Source of the DNA: Cheilinus undulatus
Lineage: Eukaryota > Chordata > Actinopteri > Labriformes > Labridae
Direction: 5' to 3'
Length of the DNA: 64,000 bases
Assembly (NCBI RefSeq): GCF_018320785.1
Contig: NC_054867.1
Span: forward strand, 55,813,776 to 55,877,775
The position numbers and the translations under genes are program-made. The notes beneath the pieces were generated by a model. That model was given only the letters and a program-made list of their open reading frames with translations. It had not been told where the DNA came from and did no database searches. Below are positions 45,771-57,517 of the stretch, in pieces. Position 1 is the stretch's first letter; each line of letters opens with the position of its first letter.

Positions 45771-47096
45771 AGGTCAAAGGTCACTGCAGCCTTACATACT
45801 GTTCGAGAGCTTTACCTTGTGGAGGAGTATCGGTGCCTAGCGGTTGTTCTAGTGATGAGGAAACAGTCATGAATGTCACAGGAAGTCAAAGCCTTTATCT
45901 TTTTGTCTTTTAAAGGAACACACATTTTTATCCACACCTAAACACCACACAGATCAGGAAATCATTTATGTTATAAATGCTCCCTCCTTCATCCCACTGC
46001 AGCACACCTGAGTGAAATCCTCAATCAGAGTGGAGGAGGGGTATTTAGAAAAGCAGAGTTTTGGTTTGGTGTCTTTTTGAGCCATGCATGTTTAGATTGC
46101 TGTGTTCTGCTATTCCAGTGTGGGCTGCAGACTGCTGGTGGTCCTGTTTTGTTATATTTCCCATAAATCCCTCTGGTTTTAACCATGGTTCATTTAGATT
46201 CAGTGTGAAGAGGCTGCAGCAGTCGTCCCCATGTTGTTGTCCTGTGGTGTACTGCAGTTGTTGTGTAAGACTTCAGATAGAGACAGACGGAGGTTAATCA
46301 TCTCTCAGTTGTTTTTGACGCTCTGACTGGACTCTGTTGTGATGTTCTGAAGTGAAGGTTTCTGGGAATGCGGGAACAAAAACAACACTAAGAACTTTCT
46401 CCAGGACTAGGGTGACAAACAAGACGGCACATGCTGTCATAAAAACCAGGACTGAGATAAAAACGCTTCTCAAGAGACGATGGAGGAAACACAGAGGTAC
46501 ATCTCTGAGCTGACGTTTCTTCTACAGTCCCGCCTCCAGTCAAAGCTAACGCCTCATGGTTCAGCATCATGGAATATGGGTGAAAGTGTGCATTCAAAGA
46601 CAGAGTTTGTAGATTTTACTGCTGAGATTAGGTCCTGTCCATTACAAAGTGTCTGCTGCAGCCGGCTGGCCTCTGAGTCTGGATTAACCTTCACTTAGAA
46701 TAAAAAGCCTTGTAGCTTCTTGGCCGTATGCTGACGTCTGATAGGAAGTTCTCCTTCTCTGAGACAATCATTTACTCCTCGTGTTCTGCCAGCTCTACAA
46801 AGCATCTGATTATTCTTGTTTTTCAGTCTTATCTAGGGAAATTATTACCTCTCAGGCGTGCACAGACTTCCCTTACCGTCTTAAACAGGCTGTTTTTCTG
46901 CACACTCCTTATCTTTGTTAAGTGTGCAGGTTATTGTTCATCTGTAAAAATACCTCAGAACTTTGACCATCAGCGTCGGATCAGTGACAGCTGTGGAGCG
47001 GTGGCAGGGGGTCGTTCTTAGTCTGGGATTTAACCCAGGCCAGTTTCAGGGCCGGTGCAGGGCTAGAGCTTGAGCTGTTACCAGTTAGTTTACCCG
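45771..47096. other. Intergenic
   Basis: No gene or defined repeat is recognised. Confidence 0.5.
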
Positions 47097-47725
47097 TAGG
47101 CCGGCTACACTCTACAGGATTTTAAGCCTGGTGTGAGGCAAGAGTCGCCGACGATCATGGGGGCGTATCCTGAGTGGAGCCTTGTCGCAAACGATAATTT
47201 GTCTGAATTATCCTCAAGTGTGTGGTGTCAGCTCAATTGTTTTACTGCTCCAAATCGCGTCTTAGCCTTCAAGACCCTGAATCTTAAATATCAAACATGT
47301 TTGATATTTAAGATTCTAGGCCGTAGTTCCTCTGACGGAGTACCCACAACAACCAATGAGAGAGCAGAGACGGTAGCATCACCAGCCGGATCATATGAGG
47401 GCCGCTCACAACCATAAACACAACTGTAGCTTCATTCCAGCCAGGATTTCATCCTGATTCTTTCCCTTGTTTTATGATTTCTGCAGCACCTCATGCCAGG
47501 ACTGCCTGATGAGGAGGGACAGCAGAGGGCATCGACCACAACCTTGCACAGCAGATGGATTCGTCTGTTTCCGTGTTTCTCTCTGGTGAATCCATCTTCA
47601 AAGCTCCTGTCTGAACCGTTTGGGCCCGGTTAGAAAGTGACAGGACCAATCAGCGATGAGGGGCGGTACTTTCGGGCGTGGTGGAGTTGTGCCGTAAGCA
47701 AGCAGCAACAAGAGGCCGGTGTTGA
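47097..47725. repeat. MITE-like segments
   Basis: AGGCCGGCTACACTCTACAG at 47098 resembles the Harbinger-type end at 60087 (AGGCCGGCT, ACTAC). At 47610-47725 a block containing GTGACAGGACCAATCAGCGA recurs inverted at about 61010-61110. The two may be neighbouring insertions. Confidence 0.5.
47279..47316. repeat. Perfect 38-bp palindrome
   Basis: The 19-base arms GAATCTTAAATATCAAACA and TGTTTGATATTTAAGATTC are exact inverse copies with no spacer. Confidence 0.95.
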
Positions 47726-47749
47726 TATTTAATATTTTCAATTTGCATC

Positions 47750-48190
47750 TGAAAATTTTGGCTTTTTATCTCATAATGTGAATTTTTAAATTCCAATCTT
47801 AAATTTCAAATCATGATGATTTCAAATTTAATCTCATATTTAGCTCTTTTAAAGTCCCAACCCTCGACTTCTAATCACATATTTTAACTTTTAAAACTTC
47901 CAGTTTAGAATTTCATCTCATATTTTGACCTGTTAGATTCACAATCTTAAATTTTAAGTTATGTCTCAGTGTTTTAAACTCAAAAGTTAGTTTTTATCTC
48001 ATATTGGGACCTTTTCTGCTCCTAATTTTGATTTGTAATCCCATTTTTTGACCTTTTAAACTCACAATTTTTACTTTCTATCTCATATTTGCCTTTTGAA
48101 AACATTATTTTGATTTTGTGCTCTGACCTTTTTTACTAATTTTTTGACTTTTTATCTCAGATTTTGAGCCGGTAAACTTTTTAAATCTCA
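47750..48190. repeat. Degenerate minisatellite, about 42-bp period
   Basis: Units of the form TTTATCTCATATTTTGACC plus TTTTAAACTCACAATTTTGA recur about eight to ten times with heavy drift. Confidence 0.75.
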
Positions 48191-48199
48191 AAATCATTT

Positions 48200-49421
48200 A
48201 CCATCAGTTTTCTCCCCCTTCATGAATTACCAGTGAAAATAAGGTTGACAGTTTTGGGTTAAATCTTGACCCTGTTAGACCCTCAGGTTAGACCTAAATT
48301 CAGATTTCAGCCTCTGCTGTGACTGAGTTTGACACCCCTGCTTTATACACTCCTCAAGTTTATTTAAAATATTAATAAATGATAAAATGAGGGGAACATG
48401 ACAAACTGTGCCATGAATATATGAAAATACAATTATTTCAATAATCACTGTTAATCATTAGTCTATACTAGCAAAGCATTAATCTTATAATTGGCTTTAC
48501 CTTAGCTGTAAAAATATGAATTTCTGAATGCATTTGTTTGGAAAAACAGGTATTTAAGTAAAATATACTACAATAACTATTAATGATTATACTTATTAAA
48601 CTTTAAGAAGAGTTTAAAGTGGCTTTAACTCTTTTTTAAGCATATATCACAGTAGAAAGTCTGTCCTGAAGAGTTTAGGTTTGATCCACGATGAACAACA
48701 GCGGGCGGCTCAATCAGGAAATAACGTCCTGTTATCTGGACCAAAGCCACTCTTTAACCATCTGTAGAGATAAAACCAGAGCTGTTATCAGCCTGCTGAG
48801 GTCAGTGTGCTGAAATGTTCCTACAGCTGTCGTTAAATTATAAAGAAATGTGATTTTATTGTGATGAGGAGGACAAATGAAAGGTGGACGGCTCCGTTTG
48901 GACCAGCAGAGATCTTCTCTGTCGTAAGGAACGGGACCAGATTCAGGAAAAATGTCTAAGCGCAACAAAGAAATAAAAATAAATTCAGCAGTATCTATCA
49001 CACTTTATTCAGTCAGGATAAAATAAAGGATGAAATAAAATTAAAGAAAAGAAATGAGCTTCTCCTCCCCCAGTAAAGGGGAATCAATAATGTTAATAAA
49101 GTTAGTTTAAGCCAAATAATCATAAAAAACAAGATATTCCAACTAGTTTTTCTTAAAAAATGAGTTTTTGATGATAAATTATGAAGTGTAATCACCTTCG
49201 TCTGCACTGTAAGCTTCTTCATGTTTTTAAAAATCAGTTTTCTTATTTCAACAACACATTAGGCCATGCAAATGCATTTTAAGTTTAATTTTTAAAGTTT
49301 AATCCCCAAGTTAAAGTCAACATGAAGATAACTGTGAAAAGGGTTTATTTTTGCATTTATAACTGAACATGTTCATCTAAATGAATAAAGAAGCATTTCA
49401 GTGAACGCAGACACTCTTAAA
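48200..49421. other. Intergenic
   Basis: No gene or bounded repeat seen. Confidence 0.55.
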
Positions 49422-50202
49422 CAGCGTTACTCAACCAAAGAGCCAAAGTGCTGAAAAATACAATCGCAAGAGCCACAATCTAAGTGGTGAAAAGCAGCAA
49501 TTAAAATAAGTTAAAGGTGGCAAAAATGGGCAAAAAGCAGCAAACACCGGGAGAAACGTGGCGAAAAAGGGCAGAATGTGGCAAAAATGGGTGGGTAGTG
49601 ACCAAAAAGTAAGTAAACGGTGGCAAAAAAATGTCCAAAAATGGCAGAAATCAGAAAACAGGTGAGAAAATGGGCAAAAAGTGGCAAAACACTGGGGTAA
49701 AGTGGCAAGAATGGGTGAGAATTGGCAAAAAAAAAGAGTAACAGGTGGCAAAAATGGTCAAAAAGTGGCAAAAAAATGAGTGAAAGTTAGTAAAATGGGC
49801 AAAAATCAGAAAAAAGGTGGATAATGGGAATAAGGCAGCTTAAATGGGTGAGAAGTGGCAAAAATAGGCAAAAAGGGGCAAAGAATCGCAAAAAGCAGGA
49901 TAAAAGTCTCAAAATGGGTGAAAAGTGACAAAAAGAAGTGACAAAAATGGGCAGAAAGCAGCAAAAAGGAGGGAAAATGGGCAAAAAGCATCAAAGAGTG
50001 GCAAAATGGGAAATAGGTGGCATTTAATTCCAAAAGACAGTTTAAATGGGCGAAAAGTGGCAAAAAGGCCAAAAAAGGGGAAAATTGGAAAAAGCAGGAT
50101 AAAAGTGTCAAAAAAAATCGGAACAAATGGAAAAAATGTTTCAGATAAAGACATAAAAGAGCCACAGATCATCACAGAAGAGCCACATGTTGAGAAACAC
50201 TG
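49422..50202. mobile_element. hAT-like MITE with internal GTGGCAAAAATGGGCAAAAA minisatellite, copy 1
   Basis: It opens CAGCGTTACTCAACCAAAGA and closes GAGCCACATGTTGAGAAACACTG; the outer parts are inverse copies. The flanks CTCTTAAA and GTCTAAAA agree at 6 of 8, an old duplication. Between the ends, units of GTGGCAAAAATGGGCAAAAA and variants fill about 600 bases. Long frames on both strands here are tandem-repeat artefacts. Confidence 0.75.
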
Positions 50203-51523
50203 GTCTAAAACCTCCAAGAGTTTAATCTGTAAGGATGGTTTAAATAAAAAAAATCCACAAAAACACCAAAAAACAACAAATTGATCCATATTCAAAAATG
50301 AATGTAGTTTTACACAAACACAAAGCTTCTTCTCATACCTGCAGACAACATTAAATATGAAAAATAAGAAGTAAATATGTGCAGATGTCTGGGTGAGAAC
50401 AGAGTAAATGTGGAGAGCCTGCTGAAGTTGTGTAACCTCGCTTTCATCAAAGCTGAGCTCTTATCGGCGGCGGAGCTGAGTGAGTCCACACAGCTGCAGG
50501 AGGTGACACAGTGACATCACAGAGGGTCCCGCGGACACTCACCCACCGCCAGACGTCAGCGGTGACGTGTACAGACCCTGGACTCTGATTGGTCACAGTC
50601 GATGGCTAATACTCTAGGTGAGGTAGAGAAAAGATCCTCTGCCTTATCTGTGTCTGAATTACTCAACAGACTCTCACTGTGTCATCTCTGCGTTCAGCCT
50701 TCAGTTAGGTTAGGCCATTCAGTGTTTTATTTTGAAAGAGCATTCACTCTGTTAAAATGAAGGAAAATTATTAGCTTTACTCACTTGTTTCATTTTGGAA
50801 ACAGAAACAGTAAAACATAACTGTGATGCATGATTCAGGTTTTACTTTTCATTTTTTAAAAGAACAAAACACAATTAAACCAAGATTGAAAACAAAGCTG
50901 AATTTGGTTTTATGTATTTTTCGTTTGTCTTTGTGGTTTGGAAAAGGAAGGTCACATGAGCTGAGAGCAACTGAAATAAAACGTACTTCTCACCTTGGCT
51001 TTAATTTTGAAAACTTTACTTTTACTCCCACTTCATGGCCCCGCCCTTTTATTTCTTTACCATCTCACCATAAAAAATAAAAACACATCAATGCAAACTG
51101 GAGTATTTCTTCCTAAATTTTGTAATTTAACCATTCGAAATGAAAAAATATAAAATAAAATGAAATAATGGGGCAGTGCTTCCATTTTATCTCCTCTGGT
51201 ACTAAACTGACCATTAATCTAGTCATTCTCTTCGTCTCACGTCTAAATCCCACCGGATGTGTGTTCAGTCTGTCTCTGCTTCGTCACAGAAACAGATCAG
51301 ATTAGTTACAGTTTTAGCCAATCAGAGAGCCTCCTCGGCTCCGCTGTGGTCCGTCTCGGCTCCAGCGACCCGGAGCCCCTCACAGCAGATTCACAGGAAC
51401 CACTGCACATCAGTTTAGCACGGAGAAGACTGGGCGAGGCAGGAAGTTTCGCCCTAACCAAATTAAAATACCTGTTTAAATTTCAGAATAAAATACTCTG
51501 AGTTGATGCCAGATTATCTAGGT
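50203..51523. other. Intergenic with a CRE-bearing patch
   Basis: GC-richer sequence at about 50460-50620 includes ACGTCA (50553-50558), TGACGT (50563-50568) and CTGATTGGTCACAG. The rest shows nothing. Confidence 0.4.
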
Positions 51524-52036
51524 CAGCGTTACTCAACCCTGCTCAACCAAAGAGCCAAATGGTTGGAAAAAAACCTTTGAGAGCCACGATTCAAGTGGTG
51601 AAAAGTGGAAAAAAAACAGCTTTAAGTAGCAATAAAAATAAGCTTATGGTGGCAAAAATAGTCAAAACGCAGCAAGAATGGATGAAAATGGGAGACAAAA
51701 TGATGAAAGGGTCCGAAAGTAGTAAAATGGGTGAGGAGTGAAAAAATAAGTTACAGGTGGCAAAAAATGTGTAAGAAGTGACTGAAAGGGGCAAAAAGCT
51801 GTCGAAAGTGGCAAAAAACTCATGAAAAGGGCAAAAATGGGATAAAAGTGGCAAAAAAGTAGCAAAAATGGGAAAAAGGTAAGAAAAAGTGGTATTTAAT
51901 GGCAAAAGGTAGCTGAAATGGGCAAAAAGGGGCAAAAAAAATAGTGAAAAAGGGCCAAAGTTTCCCTTTTTTTAAGGTTTTCTTGGTGACTAATATTTAA
52001 AATTAAGGCTCTAGAGCCACGCGTTGAGTGTCACTG
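51524..52036. mobile_element. hAT-like MITE with minisatellite, copy 2
   Basis: The ends are the same as copy 1: CAGCGTTACTCAACC at the left, GAGCCACGCGTTGAGTGTCACTG at the right. The flanks ATCTAGGT and ATGTAGAT agree at 6 of 8. The internal array is shorter (about 350 bases). Confidence 0.75.
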
Positions 52037-54030
52037 ATGTAGATCGTATTCAACCTTACTACATCTGGAGCTAAGAGGTCAGAGGGCCAAGAAGAAAAGG
52101 TCGTTTATCTAAACTGTACTGCTAAAATAAATGATAGTCAGCTGATCAAAGGCGTTTTTTCAGAAATGGGTTACTCAGTCATGGCAGAAGCACAAAAATC
52201 CAAATAAAAGGACAAAAAAGAGACAAATCCAAGTCCACCGTTCTCCAGCTCCTGCAGCTGAGCGGCAGCATCACGTGTTTCTGTTTTTACAGTCGTTTCT
52301 TCTCATACAGTCATGAGTGATTCTGTCATTTACATGTGAGCTCCTCTGTCCAGCAGTGTGGCCGTGCCGCTCCATGCTAAATACTTAAACACAGCCGTGG
52401 GGGTTTCCGGACGGCGGGGTGGTGCAGCCATGACAGACTGAGACAGTCCGGCGTTACGGTTCGGCCTCGCTGAATCAGTCTATCTATATAATTTTCTAAT
52501 CGCAATTAATTGCAATTAATCACCCTTTTGATCCCATGTTAAAATTCCACTGTTTTGAATCCAGAGCTGTTTTTGGTCAGTTTGGATTTTTGTACTTAAA
52601 CTAAGGGTAGCTAACTTCCTGTTTGGATCCAGACCTGCTTTATAGCTTCATCAAGGATTCTAACATAAGCGTAACCATGGAAACAGGATCTTGTTCTGGG
52701 TCTTAGAGGAAATGAGGGGTCAGTAAGACAGTGAGTGTGTGATAATGAGGTTAAGATGACTGTGAGACTTTAACGGTGGACTGATGTCACATCCCCGTGG
52801 CTGCAGAGACGCCGTGTAAGCGCCTCTTCCTGTCTCTACCTCAGCTTACTGAAGAGATCATGCAATCACTTCACTCAGGTTCTACTATTACTACTATGAT
52901 CTGGGCCTGTTCTCTCTAGTGTTTACCCTGTCTGGAATCATAGATGTCAAACATATTTATGATTTAAGGTCAGCGAGGATGGCGGTGAAACGAGCTTAAA
53001 GCTGCAGTCTGCTCCGACAAGCCTGGTATCGAGCCAGGCGTCCTGAATCGATGCCCCACATTGAGCCTAAAACGGTCTGGTGTGCAGCTAGATTTATAAA
53101 ACCTTGACACTTGGACTTGCCTGGAACAACTTGGACTTGTTCGTCCCATGTTCTCTCAGCTCAGGATAGACCGGGGTCAGTGTTCATCAGCTGTGATCTG
53201 CCTGATCAGTAGATTTCCATCCACTTGGACCTGGACCAGTTAAATCCCGATGACTCTCTTGTGTTCCTGCCAAGTGTCCAGATAAAAGTCCACTCACCCA
53301 TCTATCTGACTCCATGCCCACTATCACACCATAACTGCTCTCTTTCTTGCGACACACTTGGCGCTCTTCCCACTGAATAAACACCACAGAGGAGTTTAAT
53401 GGCTCACTTGGCCGGAGGAGATGCAGTTACATAAGTCACTGATGTGCTGTAATGCTGGTGAAGAAATAAATGTGGGTTAATCACTGAACTCTTACAAAGA
53501 TCACTCAGACATTTTTAGCACAAAGGCCTTTTCTTGCACTTCTATTATTGCTGGGAGAAAATTTCCACAACTACAAAACCTTTTATAATAATCTAGTCCT
53601 TAGCACGATACAGCAGACAGGAAACGGTACGATGCATTAGGACAGGATATGACAGGCCAGTGACAGCTCTGCAGAGCTCTTACAGAACTTGTAAGTGAAC
53701 TTCCCTGACAACCTTTCCCCTCAGCCTCAGCTTCTCTCTCTGTTTGTCATAGATTAGTCAATATTAGCATGCATATTTTGGGCTGAACATGGTAAACATC
53801 AGAGTCAACATTTTTAGGAGCTTTGGTGTGAGGATGTTTGCACGCTGATGAAGGATTTTAGCTCCAAGCACAGATTAAACTCACTCACACTGCATCACTG
53901 AACACTGCAATATGAAAATTCCAACTCAAACACATTTAATAATAATTTCTGATGTCTAAACCTGATTCAAAGAGCTGTTTTTTTCTGTGGTATTGAGTTA
54001 TTTCAGTCCATCTCAATGTCTCAAAAACTC
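52037..54030. other. Intergenic
   Basis: No gene, RNA or bounded element is recognised. A TAATCGCAATTAATTGCAATTAATC palindromic cluster lies near 52497-52521. Confidence 0.5.
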
Positions 54031-54317
54031 ACAGTGCCTATAAACATATTCTTAGATATTTAACTCTTTTATAAATTAATCATAGTCAATATAATTTGGC
54101 TTTTTGACCCAAAAAATCTTTAATGTCAAAGTGAAAACAGATTTCTACAAAGTAATGTCACTGTAGTATAAAGACACCTGTTTCTGGAAGGTCCAGTCAC
54201 TAGTTGGTAAGTATTCGGCTACCATTACACCATAAGGACAAAAGAACACTCCAGAGAAAAGATGATTGAAAAGTCTAAGTCAGAGGATGGAGACAGAAAC
54301 ATTTCCAAGTCTCTGAA
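54031..54317 (+). mobile_element. Tc1-like 5' fragment
   Basis: It opens ACAGTGCCTATAAACATATT, a Tc1-type end, and runs through AATGTCAAAGTGAAAACAG to AGTCAGAGGATGGAGACAGA and ATTTCCAAGTCTCTGAA, the start of a Tc1 transposase region. It is cut at 54317 where minisatellite copy 3 begins. Confidence 0.6.
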
Positions 54318-55983
54318 GGTGGCAAATAATGGTCAAAAGGCAACAAAAATGGGTGAAAATGGGAGGGAAAAAATCGAAAAGGGGTCAGAAAGTGGCAAAA
54401 ATTGGGTGAGAAGTGAAAAAACATGATTCACAGTTGGCATAAAATGGTCCAAAAGTGGTAAAAAAATGAGTGAAAAGTGACTAAAATAGGCAAAAAGCAG
54501 TCAAAAGTGGCAAAAATGGGTAAAAAAGAGAAAACAAGTTGTTTTTAGTGGCATAAGGTAGCTGAAATGGGTGAAAAGTGGTGAAAAAGGACAAAAACAG
54601 GCAAAAAGTAGCAAAAACAGGAAAAAAAGAGAAAACTAGTGGTATTTAATGACAAATGGCAGCTTAAATGGGTGAACAGTGGGAAAAAATGCCAAAAAGG
54701 GCAAAAATGGGATAAGAGTGACAAAAACAAGTGACTAAAATGGGCAAAAACTAGAAAAAAAGAGTAATTTAATGACAAAAGTCAGCCTAAATGGATGAAA
54801 ATGGGGAGAAAAAAGGGTGAAAAAGGGCAAAAATGAGATAAAAGTGGCAGAATGGGCAAAAAAGTAGGGAAAAAGTAGTATTAATGGGCAATAGATAGCC
54901 TAAATGGAAATAAAAGTGGCAAAAGAATGGGTAAAAAATTGCAAAAAAGTGTCAAAATGGGCAAAAAATAGGGAAATGTGGTATTAAATGGCAAAAGGTA
55001 GCCTACATGTGTGAAAATGGGGAGAAAAAGTGGTAAAAAAGGGCAAAATTGGGATAAAAGTGGCAAAAATGGGTAAAAAAAGTGTCAAAATGGGCAAAAA
55101 GTAGGAAAAAAGTGGTATTCAATGGCAAAAGATAGCCAGAAGTGGCAAAAATGGGTAAAAAGTGGCAAAAACTAGGAAAAAAGTGGTATTTAATGACAAA
55201 AGTTAGCCTAAATGGGTGAAAATGGGAAGAAAATGGGTGAAAAAGGGCAAAAATGGGAAAAAGTGACAAAAAATGGGTTATAAAAAAAAGGGTCAAAATG
55301 GGCAAAAAAGTGGAGAAAAAGTGGTATTCAATAGCAAAAGATAGCCTGAAGTGGCAAAAATGGGTAAAAAGTGGCAAAAATGGCAAAACTAGGGAAAAAG
55401 TGGTACTTAATGACAAAAGTTAACCTAAATGTGTGAAAATGGGGAGAAAAAAGGGTGAAAAAGGGCAAAAATGGATAAAAGCGGCAAAAAATGGGAAAAA
55501 AATGTCAAAATGGGCAAAAAAGTATAGTGAAAAAAGTGGTATTAATTGGCAAAAGTTAGCCTTAATGGGCAAAAATGGGATAAAAGTGGCAAAAGAATGG
55601 GTAAAAAGTAGCAAAAACTGTCAAAATGGGCAAAAAAGTAGAAAAAAAGTGGTATTAAATGGCAAAAGATAGCCTGAAGTGGCAAAAATGGGTAAAAAGT
55701 GGCAAAAAATGGGTTATAAAAAAAAGTGTCAAAATGGGCAAAAAAGTGGAGAAAAAGTGGTATTCAATAGCAAAAGATAGCCTGAAGTGGCAAAAATGGG
55801 TAAAAAGTGGCAAAAATGGGTATAAAAGTTGGAAAAAGTGGTATTAAATGGCAAAAGGTAGCTTAAATGGGTGAAAAGTGGAATGAAATGGTGAAGAAGG
55901 GCAAACAGTTTCCCTTTTTTAAGCTTTTCTGGGGAATGATATTTAAAATTGAGACATAAAGAGCCACACGTTGAGTATCACTG
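54318..55983. mobile_element. hAT-like MITE minisatellite, copy 3, greatly expanded
   Basis: The right end matches copies 1 and 2 (GAGCCACACGTTGAGTATCACTG). The left end is missing. About 1.6 kb of GTGGCAAAAATGGGTAAAAA-type units are grouped into a higher-order repeat marked by GTGGTATTxAATGGCAAAAG followed by ATAGCCTGAA, seen at about ten positions. The plus frames 55433-55847 and many minus frames are artefacts of this array. Confidence 0.8.
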
Positions 55984-56121
55984 ATCTACAGCTTCAGACT
56001 GGAATAAGCAGGCAGTGGAGGGTTGGAGCTGGTGTATTCAACATTTATTTTGTCATTTTAAAAACCGTTTGAGGACAATCAAAATATAAATACATCTCTC
56101 TCTCATTCACACGCACACACC
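55984..56121. other. Short spacer
   Basis: Non-repetitive link ending in a (TC)/(AC) lead-in to the next satellite. Confidence 0.5.
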
Positions 56122-56307
56122 CAGACACACAACAATCCCCCTCACACACGCACAGACACACAACAATCCCCCTCACACACACCCAGACACACAACAATCC
56201 CCCTCACACACGCACAGACACACAACAATCCCCCTCACACACACCCAGACACACAACAATCCCCCTCACACACGCACAGACACACAACAATCCCCCTCGC
56301 ACACACA
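56122..56307. repeat. 31-bp minisatellite with alternating unit types
   Basis: There are six 31-base units CAGACACACAACAATCCCCC plus TCACACACGCA or TCACACACACC. The two variants alternate, so the array is really a 62-base dimer repeat. The sixth unit has diverged. Confidence 0.95.
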
Positions 56308-56404
56308 CAGACACACAACCCCGGCCCCTGATTTCAGAGTCAAAAGGTGCAACAATCAATCTTCAACAACAACGTGATCATCAGAAACGTTCAGAATCAG
56401 AGCC

Positions 56405-56469
56405 TGCATCACCATCACCATCATCATCATCACCATCACCATCATCATCATCATCATCATCATCATCAT
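56405..56469. repeat. (CAT/CAC)n trinucleotide array
   Basis: CATCACCATCACCATCATCAT is followed by pure CAT units. Confidence 0.95.
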
Positions 56470-56765
56470 TCAGATTCCAAGAGCTTTGAAACACAGAGAG
56501 AGCAAATAGCAGGTCAGTAAAGGTGTCTTTTTACAGCCATAATACTCCAGATTTTCATGTAAACCTGCAGGAAAAGAGGACGTTTGTGTTCTAACTAACA
56601 AGCCTTTAAATTTGTGTGTAAGTCATCCTTCAAACATCCTCTTTAAAGAGCTTTCACCAAGTTTGTCTTCAGATGTTGGACTCCAAGCACCGACCGGTGG
56701 CATATTTGAATAAAAGTATGTCAGTAATGGAACAAAACTCTCCAAAGAAAAGGACAAAGTTATCA

Positions 56766-57517
56766 CTCGGTACGTTTACATGCACGGCTAACTGAGCTAC
56801 ATTTAAAGCTCAGTTAGGATATTTAGCTGACTTCTGTCCTCAATACAAGCACCAAAGGAGAACTGACATATCAGTGGAGGTCTGCTAGACAGTGATATAC
56901 CACCTTTCAGACAGTCAGCTCTGAAGGGTTTTAATGTTTCCCCTCTGTCTCAGTAGGAATGTGTTTGCACCAATGATGAGATTAAAGGATGTTACAGAGC
57001 CTGTGAGCAGTATCAATTATTAATTTTTAGGTTTCTTTTTAAAATACAGAACCAGGTTTTTACGTAGCAGGGAGTCTATTACCCTCCTGATTTAGCACAG
57101 ACCTTATTCATGCTGCAGAGAGAAGTGGAAGTCAGCTTTCATATACAGATGCTGGTAAGATGTGCTCTGAGACAGAGGCAGCCAGTGGAAAATGCAGATG
57201 TGGACAATTGTGCTGTCTGACTTCCAGAACAATGCTTGGCTGGAGCATGCTCAGAATGAATGGTCCAGTTTGGGCTTTAGACTTGCACGTTTGTCCCTCA
57301 CAGCAGGTAGTCTTCCTGCAGATTCCCATCCGTCAGGTGAGGTCAGTGCCAGCAGGGTGTGAACTGATGTTTCTGCTCAGTTCATCCTGATGAAGTCAGG
57401 AAGTTTTCAGGAGTTAGTGCAAGTGTGAACAGGTTGATTGTAGACGTTTGGTTTGGTACACTTCCAGACAGACTGACAATAACTCGGCTTTTACTGACGG
57501 CATGTAAACGTACTGAG
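56766..57517. mobile_element. 752-bp MITE with GTACGTTTACATGC ends
   Basis: CTCGGTACGTTTACATGC (56766-56783) and GCATGTAAACGTACTGAG (57500-57517) are inverted repeats with one mismatch in 18. The target duplication is unclear. No coding capacity. Confidence 0.75.

Noticed and set aside
49431..50295. Several Phe/Leu-rich minus frames that look like membrane proteins
   Set aside because: They are translations of the GTGGCAAAAATGGGCAAAAA array.
55003..55847. Lys/Trp-rich plus frames and Phe-rich minus frames
   Set aside because: Same minisatellite artefact in MITE copy 3.
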